Source: Mesorhizobium sp. SCN 65-20 (GTDB lineage: Bacteria > Pseudomonadota > Alphaproteobacteria > Rhizobiales > Rhizobiaceae). From it: a DNA stretch of 64,000 bases. Location of the stretch: positions 62,001-126,000 of the forward strand of contig MEEF01000010.1 of assembly GCA_001724355.1 (NCBI GenBank), read 5' to 3'. The translations under genes were made by a program, and so were the position numbers. The notes beneath the pieces are model-generated. The model made no database searches. It saw nothing but the letters and a program-made list of their open reading frames with translations, and was not told where the DNA came from. Each line of letters opens with the position of its first letter. Position 1 is the stretch's first letter. Of this stretch, positions 60,067 to 64,000 are shown piece after piece.

Positions 60067-61112
60067 AGGAGCTCGTGCCTCCAGCAGCGGGTTAGGTGTT
60101 CGGGCGACGCGTTCAGCAGGTCCGGCGGAACAGCCTCGCAATGCGCCTCGGCATGCGGGCAGCGTGGCGCGAAGGTGCAGCCCGAGGGCAGGGCGAGCAC
60201 GCTTGGCACGCTCCCCGGGATCGGGTTGAGCATGCGCCGCGAGCCGTCGTCGGCGCGGTCGCGCTTGGTGTCGGGGATGCAGGCAAGCAGGCCCTTGGTG
60301 TAGGGGTGGCGGGGCCGCGCGAACAGATCCTTGACCGGCGCCTGCTCGACGACGCGGCCCGCATACATGACGGCGACCTCGTGGGCGATCTCGGCCACGA
60401 CGCCGAGATTGTGAGTCACGAACAGGATGCTCATGCCGATTTCGCGCTGCAGGCGGCGCATCAGGTCGAGGATCTGGGCCTGGATGGTCACGTCGAGCGC
60501 GGTGGTGGGCTCGTCCGCAATCAGCAGTGCCGGGTTGCAGGCGAGCGCGAGCGCGATCATGACGCGCTGACGCATGCCGCCGGACATTTCGTGCGGATAT
60601 TGGTCGAGGCGCTTGTCGGCGGCGGGAATTTCGACCAGTTCGAGCATGCGTTTGGCGCGGGCGCGGGCCTCGATACGGCTCACCGGCTCGTGCAGCCGGA
60701 TCATCTCCATGATCTGGTCGCCGACGGTGAAAAGCGGGTTCAGGCTCGTCATCGGCTCCTGGAAGATCATGGCGATCTCCTTGCCGCGGATCGCCCGCAT
60801 CCGTTTGTCGCTGAGCGCGGCCAGATCGACGACGCTGCCGTCGCGCAGGCGGTAGAGCAGGCGGCCGCCGACGATGCGGCCGGGATGCGACAGGAGCCGC
60901 ATGATCGAAAGACTGGTGACCGACTTGCCGGAACCGGATTCACCGACCACGGCGAGCGTTTCGCCGCGACGGACCGTGAGCGTGACCCCGTCGACCGATT
61001 TCGCGGCACGCGAACCCATGACGAAATGGGTGCGCAGGTCCTCGGCACGCAGCACGACGTCGGCGGCGAGCATTTCCGGCTGACTGTCGGATCTCTGTGC
61101 GGAAGCGGCCAT
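60063..61112 (-). CDS. Oligopeptide/dipeptide ABC transporter ATP-binding protein (OppD/DppD-like)
   Basis: [52 protein letters not shown]. Confidence 0.92.
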   Translation of the reverse strand: MAASAQRSDSQPEMLAADVVLRAEDLRTHFVMGSRAAKSVDGVTLTVRRGETLAVVGESGSGKSVTSLSIMRLLSHPGRIVGGRLLYRLRDGSVVDLAALSDKRMRAIRGKEIAMIFQEPMTSLNPLFTVGDQIMEMIRLHEPVSRIEARARAKRMLELVEIPAADKRLDQYPHEMSGGMRQRVMIALALACNPALLIADEPTTALDVTIQAQILDLMRRLQREIGMSILFVTHNLGVVAEIAHEVAVMYAGRVVEQAPVKDLFARPRHPYTKGLLACIPDTKRDRADDGSRRMLNPIPGSVPSVLALPSGCTFAPRCPHAEAHCEAVPPDLLNASPEHLTRCWRHELL

Positions 61113-61114
61113 GG

Positions 61115-61978
61115 TCAGAGGTCCTTGCGCAGGCGCGGGTCGAGCAGATCGCGCAGCCCGTCACCGACGAGTTGTAGCGACAGCACGGTGAGGATGATGG
61201 CGAGGCCGGGGAAGATGGTGACCCAGTCGGCCTGACCGACATATTGCCGTCCCGACGCGATCATGGTTCCCCAGGTCGGGACCTCGGGGCTGACGCCGAC
61301 GCCGAGGAACGAGAGGCCGGCTTCGGCCAGCATCGCATAGGCGAAGATGAAGGTCGCCTGCACCAGGATCGGCGAGACGAGATTGCGCAGCACGTGCCGC
61401 GTCATGATGCGCCAGGTGGGCACGCCGAGCGCACGGGCGGCCTCGACATAGGGCAGTTCGCGGATGACCAGCGTCGAGGCGCGCACCACGCGGGCCAGAC
61501 GTGGCGCGTAGACGATGCCGAGCGCGATGATGACCGTGGCGAGCGACGGACCGAGTGCTGCCACCAGTGCAATGGCGAGCAGGATATCGGGAAACGCCAT
61601 CATCGCGTCGATGATGCGCGAAACCACGCCGTCCGCCTTGCGGAAGAAGCCGGCGACGATGCCGAGCGTGATGCCGACGACAGCCGCGAGCGTTGTTGCC
61701 GCCGCTCCGACCAGAAGCGAGAGCTGCCCGGCATAGATCGTGCGGCTGAAGACATCGCGGCCGAACTCGTCGGTGCCGAAGAACCAGGTCGTGCTCGGCG
61801 GCTTCAGCCGGTTGACGATCGACAGCTTGTTCGGCGCGTAGGGCGCGATCAGCGGCGCGAGCACGGCAAGCAGCGTGATCGTCGCGATTACTGCGAGACC
61901 GATCGCCAGCGTGCGGCGCTGCAGGATGAGCGTGGAGATGCGCGGGGTGTCCACGCCGGCGGAGGAGACGGCAGCCAT
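61115..61978 (-). CDS. ABC transporter permease (OppC/DppC-like)
   Basis: FGTDEFGRDVFSRTIYAGQLSLLVG; AEAGLSFLGVGVSPEVPTWG. Confidence 0.92.
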   Translation of the reverse strand: MAAVSSAGVDTPRISTLILQRRTLAIGLAVIATITLLAVLAPLIAPYAPNKLSIVNRLKPPSTTWFFGTDEFGRDVFSRTIYAGQLSLLVGAAATTLAAVVGITLGIVAGFFRKADGVVSRIIDAMMAFPDILLAIALVAALGPSLATVIIALGIVYAPRLARVVRASTLVIRELPYVEAARALGVPTWRIMTRHVLRNLVSPILVQATFIFAYAMLAEAGLSFLGVGVSPEVPTWGTMIASGRQYVGQADWVTIFPGLAIILTVLSLQLVGDGLRDLLDPRLRKDL

Positions 61979-62919
61979 CAGTAGCGCACCCGCGGATCGA
62001 TCATGAGATAGAGCATGTCGATGCCGAAATTGATGAGGACGTAGATCGCGGCAATGACGAGCAGGGCGCCCTGGATGACGGGATAGTCGCGGCGCAGCAC
62101 GGCCGAGACGACGAGGTTGCCCACGCCGGGCAGGCTGAACACCGTTTCGGTGACCACGGCGCCAGACACCAGCAGGGCGGCGGTCAGGCCGATGACGGTC
62201 AGCACCGGGATCAGCGCGTTCTTGAAGGCATGTTTCATCACGACCCGCAGTTCGCCCATGCCCTTGGAGCGGGCCGTACGTACGTAGTCGTCGTTGAGCA
62301 CGTCGAGCATCGACGCGCGGGTGAAGCGCGTAATCAACGCCGATGAGACCACGCCGAGCGCGGTCGCCGGCAGGACGAGGTGGCTCATCCGTGTCAGGAA
62401 CGAGGCATCCGGCCCGCCATATCCCGCGACAGGGAACCAGCCCAGGCGAACGGCGAAGACCTGGATCAGGATAAGGCCGAGCCAGAAACTCGGGATACTG
62501 GCCGCCAGCACGGTGAGCGTGGTGACCGACTGGTCGAACAATCCGCCGCGCCGGTAGGCCGACATGATGCCGACGGGCAGGGCGATGGCGCTGGCGATCA
62601 GGATGGCGAACAGGGTGAGGAAGAAGGTCGGCTCGGCGCGGTCGAGCAGGGCGCTCGCGACCGGCATGTCGAGGAAGATCGAATGGCCGAGGTCGCCACG
62701 GGCGAGCTGGGCGAGGAAATAGACATATTGGATGGGCAGCGGCTGGTCGAGCCCCAGGCGCACACGCAGTACCTCGATATCGGCCGGCGTCGCGTCCGGG
62801 CCGAGCATGACCGCGGCCGGGTCGCCCGGCGCCACGCGCACGATGATGAAGACGATCGTGACGACCGTGAACATTACCGTGAGCATGCCGAGGAGGCGTT
62901 GCAGGACGTATCGCGACAT
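61978..62919 (-). CDS. ABC transporter permease (OppB/DppB-like)
   Basis: MSRYVLQRLLGMLTVMFTVVTIVFIIVRVAPGDPA. Confidence 0.92.
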   Translation of the reverse strand: MSRYVLQRLLGMLTVMFTVVTIVFIIVRVAPGDPAAVMLGPDATPADIEVLRVRLGLDQPLPIQYVYFLAQLARGDLGHSIFLDMPVASALLDRAEPTFFLTLFAILIASAIALPVGIMSAYRRGGLFDQSVTTLTVLAASIPSFWLGLILIQVFAVRLGWFPVAGYGGPDASFLTRMSHLVLPATALGVVSSALITRFTRASMLDVLNDDYVRTARSKGMGELRVVMKHAFKNALIPVLTVIGLTAALLVSGAVVTETVFSLPGVGNLVVSAVLRRDYPVIQGALLVIAAIYVLINFGIDMLYLMIDPRVRY

Positions 62920-62936
62920 CGATCGGCTCCCATTGG

Positions 62937-62964
62937 CCCCCGGCGCGGCGGTTGCCGCGCCGGG
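62937..62964. promoter_or_regulatory. Intercistronic stem-loop between substrate-binding protein and permease genes
   Basis: CCCCGGCGCGGC-GGTT-GCCGCGCCGGGG, 12-bp perfect stem. Confidence 0.7.
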
Positions 62965-62977
62965 GAGTCTTGGCTGG

Positions 62978-64000
62978 TTACTTGGTCAGGTGGGCGTTCC
63001 AGAAGTAGGGCCAGGCCGAGGCTGTGAAGCCTCCCAGCTTGGGCGATTTGGCCGAGAGCGCGTTGAAATCGCCGACCTTGTAGAAGGGAGCTTCGTCATA
63101 GATCAGCTTCTGGATGTCCGACCAGATGGCGACGCGCTTTTCCGGATCCATCTCGGTGTTGAGTTCGACGACGAGCTTGTCCTTGGCCTCGCTCGCCCAC
63201 CAGCCCGGATAGGACGCCGGCAGCGGTGCGATCAGGGCCGGATCCGGCAGGAACGGGCTGTGGGTGATGAAGATGTCCCAGAGCGCCGGTTCGGCGCGGC
63301 GCTGCACCAGCGTCGCCCAGTCGACGACGTCGAGCTGGACCGCAAGGCCGGCGGCCTTGAGGTACTCGGCAGCGACCTGCGCCATCTTGTAGTGGAACTC
63401 GTACTGCCGGCTGGTGAGGATGCGGATCGGCTTGCCGTCATAACCGGCCTCCGTCGCGAGTTCCTTGGCCTTGTCCGGGTTGCCCTGGTTGTAGCCTTCG
63501 ACGCCTGCATCCGAACGCCACTGGTAGCCTTCCGGATAAAGCGCGCCGTCGACGGCGAAGAAGTCGGGCTTGCCGAAGGCGGCGGCCAGCATGTCCTCCG
63601 AATTGAGCGCCGCCTGCACGGCCTTGCGCAGGCCGGGCTTGGTCATCATGCCTTCCTTGTTGTTCATGATGAACATCGGCCAACCGAAGGACTTGAGCAC
63701 CAGCGGCTCGGTCTTGGCCTGGCCGTTCAGCCGATCGAAGGCCTCGACGGGAAGCAGATCGGCATAGTCGTACTGGCCGGCAATCGCGCCTTCGACGCGG
63801 GTGTTGGCATCGGGAACCGGCACGAAGCGGATCTCGTCGAGATACTGCTTGCGCGCACCGCCGAAGCCATCCGGCTCGCCTTCGCGCGACTTGTAGCCGT
63901 CGAAGCGCACGAGCTGCAGATACTGGTCAGGCTTGCGCTCCTTGATCATGTAGGGGCCGGTGCCGACATATTCGGACAGCGTCTCGGCGATCTTTTCGGA
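62978..64000 (-). CDS. Peptide-type ABC transporter substrate-binding protein (family 5), N-terminus beyond window
   Basis: GAIAGQYDYADLLPVEAFDRL, AVQAALNSEDMLAAAFG; frame open to window end. Confidence 0.9.
   Translation of the reverse strand, partial: SEKIAETLSEYVGTGPYMIKERKPDQYLQLVRFDGYKSREGEPDGFGGARKQYLDEIRFVPVPDANTRVEGAIAGQYDYADLLPVEAFDRLNGQAKTEPLVLKSFGWPMFIMNNKEGMMTKPGLRKAVQAALNSEDMLAAAFGKPDFFAVDGALYPEGYQWRSDAGVEGYNQGNPDKAKELATEAGYDGKPIRILTSRQYEFHYKMAQVAAEYLKAAGLAVQLDVVDWATLVQRRAEPALWDIFITHSPFLPDPALIAPLPASYPGWWASEAKDKLVVELNTEMDPEKRVAIWSDIQKLIYDEAPFYKVGDFNALSAKSPKLGGFTASAWPYFWNAHLTK

Overview
This is a GC-rich alphaproteobacterial chromosomal window, probably Hyphomicrobiales close to Mesorhizobium/Phyllobacteriaceae. 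That placement is inferred from gene order and intergenic repeats. Most of it is ordinary housekeeping content: RND efflux, tctCBA with dctBD, adenine deaminase, TrkH, ilvA, cysE, xthA, a purine permease, and erpA-dgt. A conserved core follows (argS-SPOR-nagZ-scpAB-[ABC ATPase]-tatABC-serS-surE-pcm-M23/LysM-DUF815-yajC-secDF-NDUFAF3/6-like-trmFO), and the window ends with an Opp-type ABC operon. The standout locus is about 54491-55371, which holds no ORF of 60 aa or more on the relevant strand. On the minus strand two tandem 46-aa DUF1127 genes (absent from the ORF track) are followed by an array of nine stem-loops. Every loop exposes CUCCUCCC, an anti-Shine-Dalgarno sequence. The hairpins form three tandem triads with compensatory stem changes and a G-U/A-C asymmetry that points to minus-strand transcription. 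This resembles the CcsR/cuckoo/alpha-r14 class of sRNAs, here in an unusually large array. The promoter side carries a perfect palindrome containing a LysR-type T-N11-A box at about -65. Other points of interest: a 20-bp perfect palindrome plus a sigma54-like site upstream of tctC, an apparent frameshift separating the DctB signal anchor from its body, a RIME/REP-like palindromic element, two copies of a 58-60 bp hairpin repeat, and a giant acidic SPOR protein with a repeated short motif. All calls come from reading the sequence; no database searches were run.
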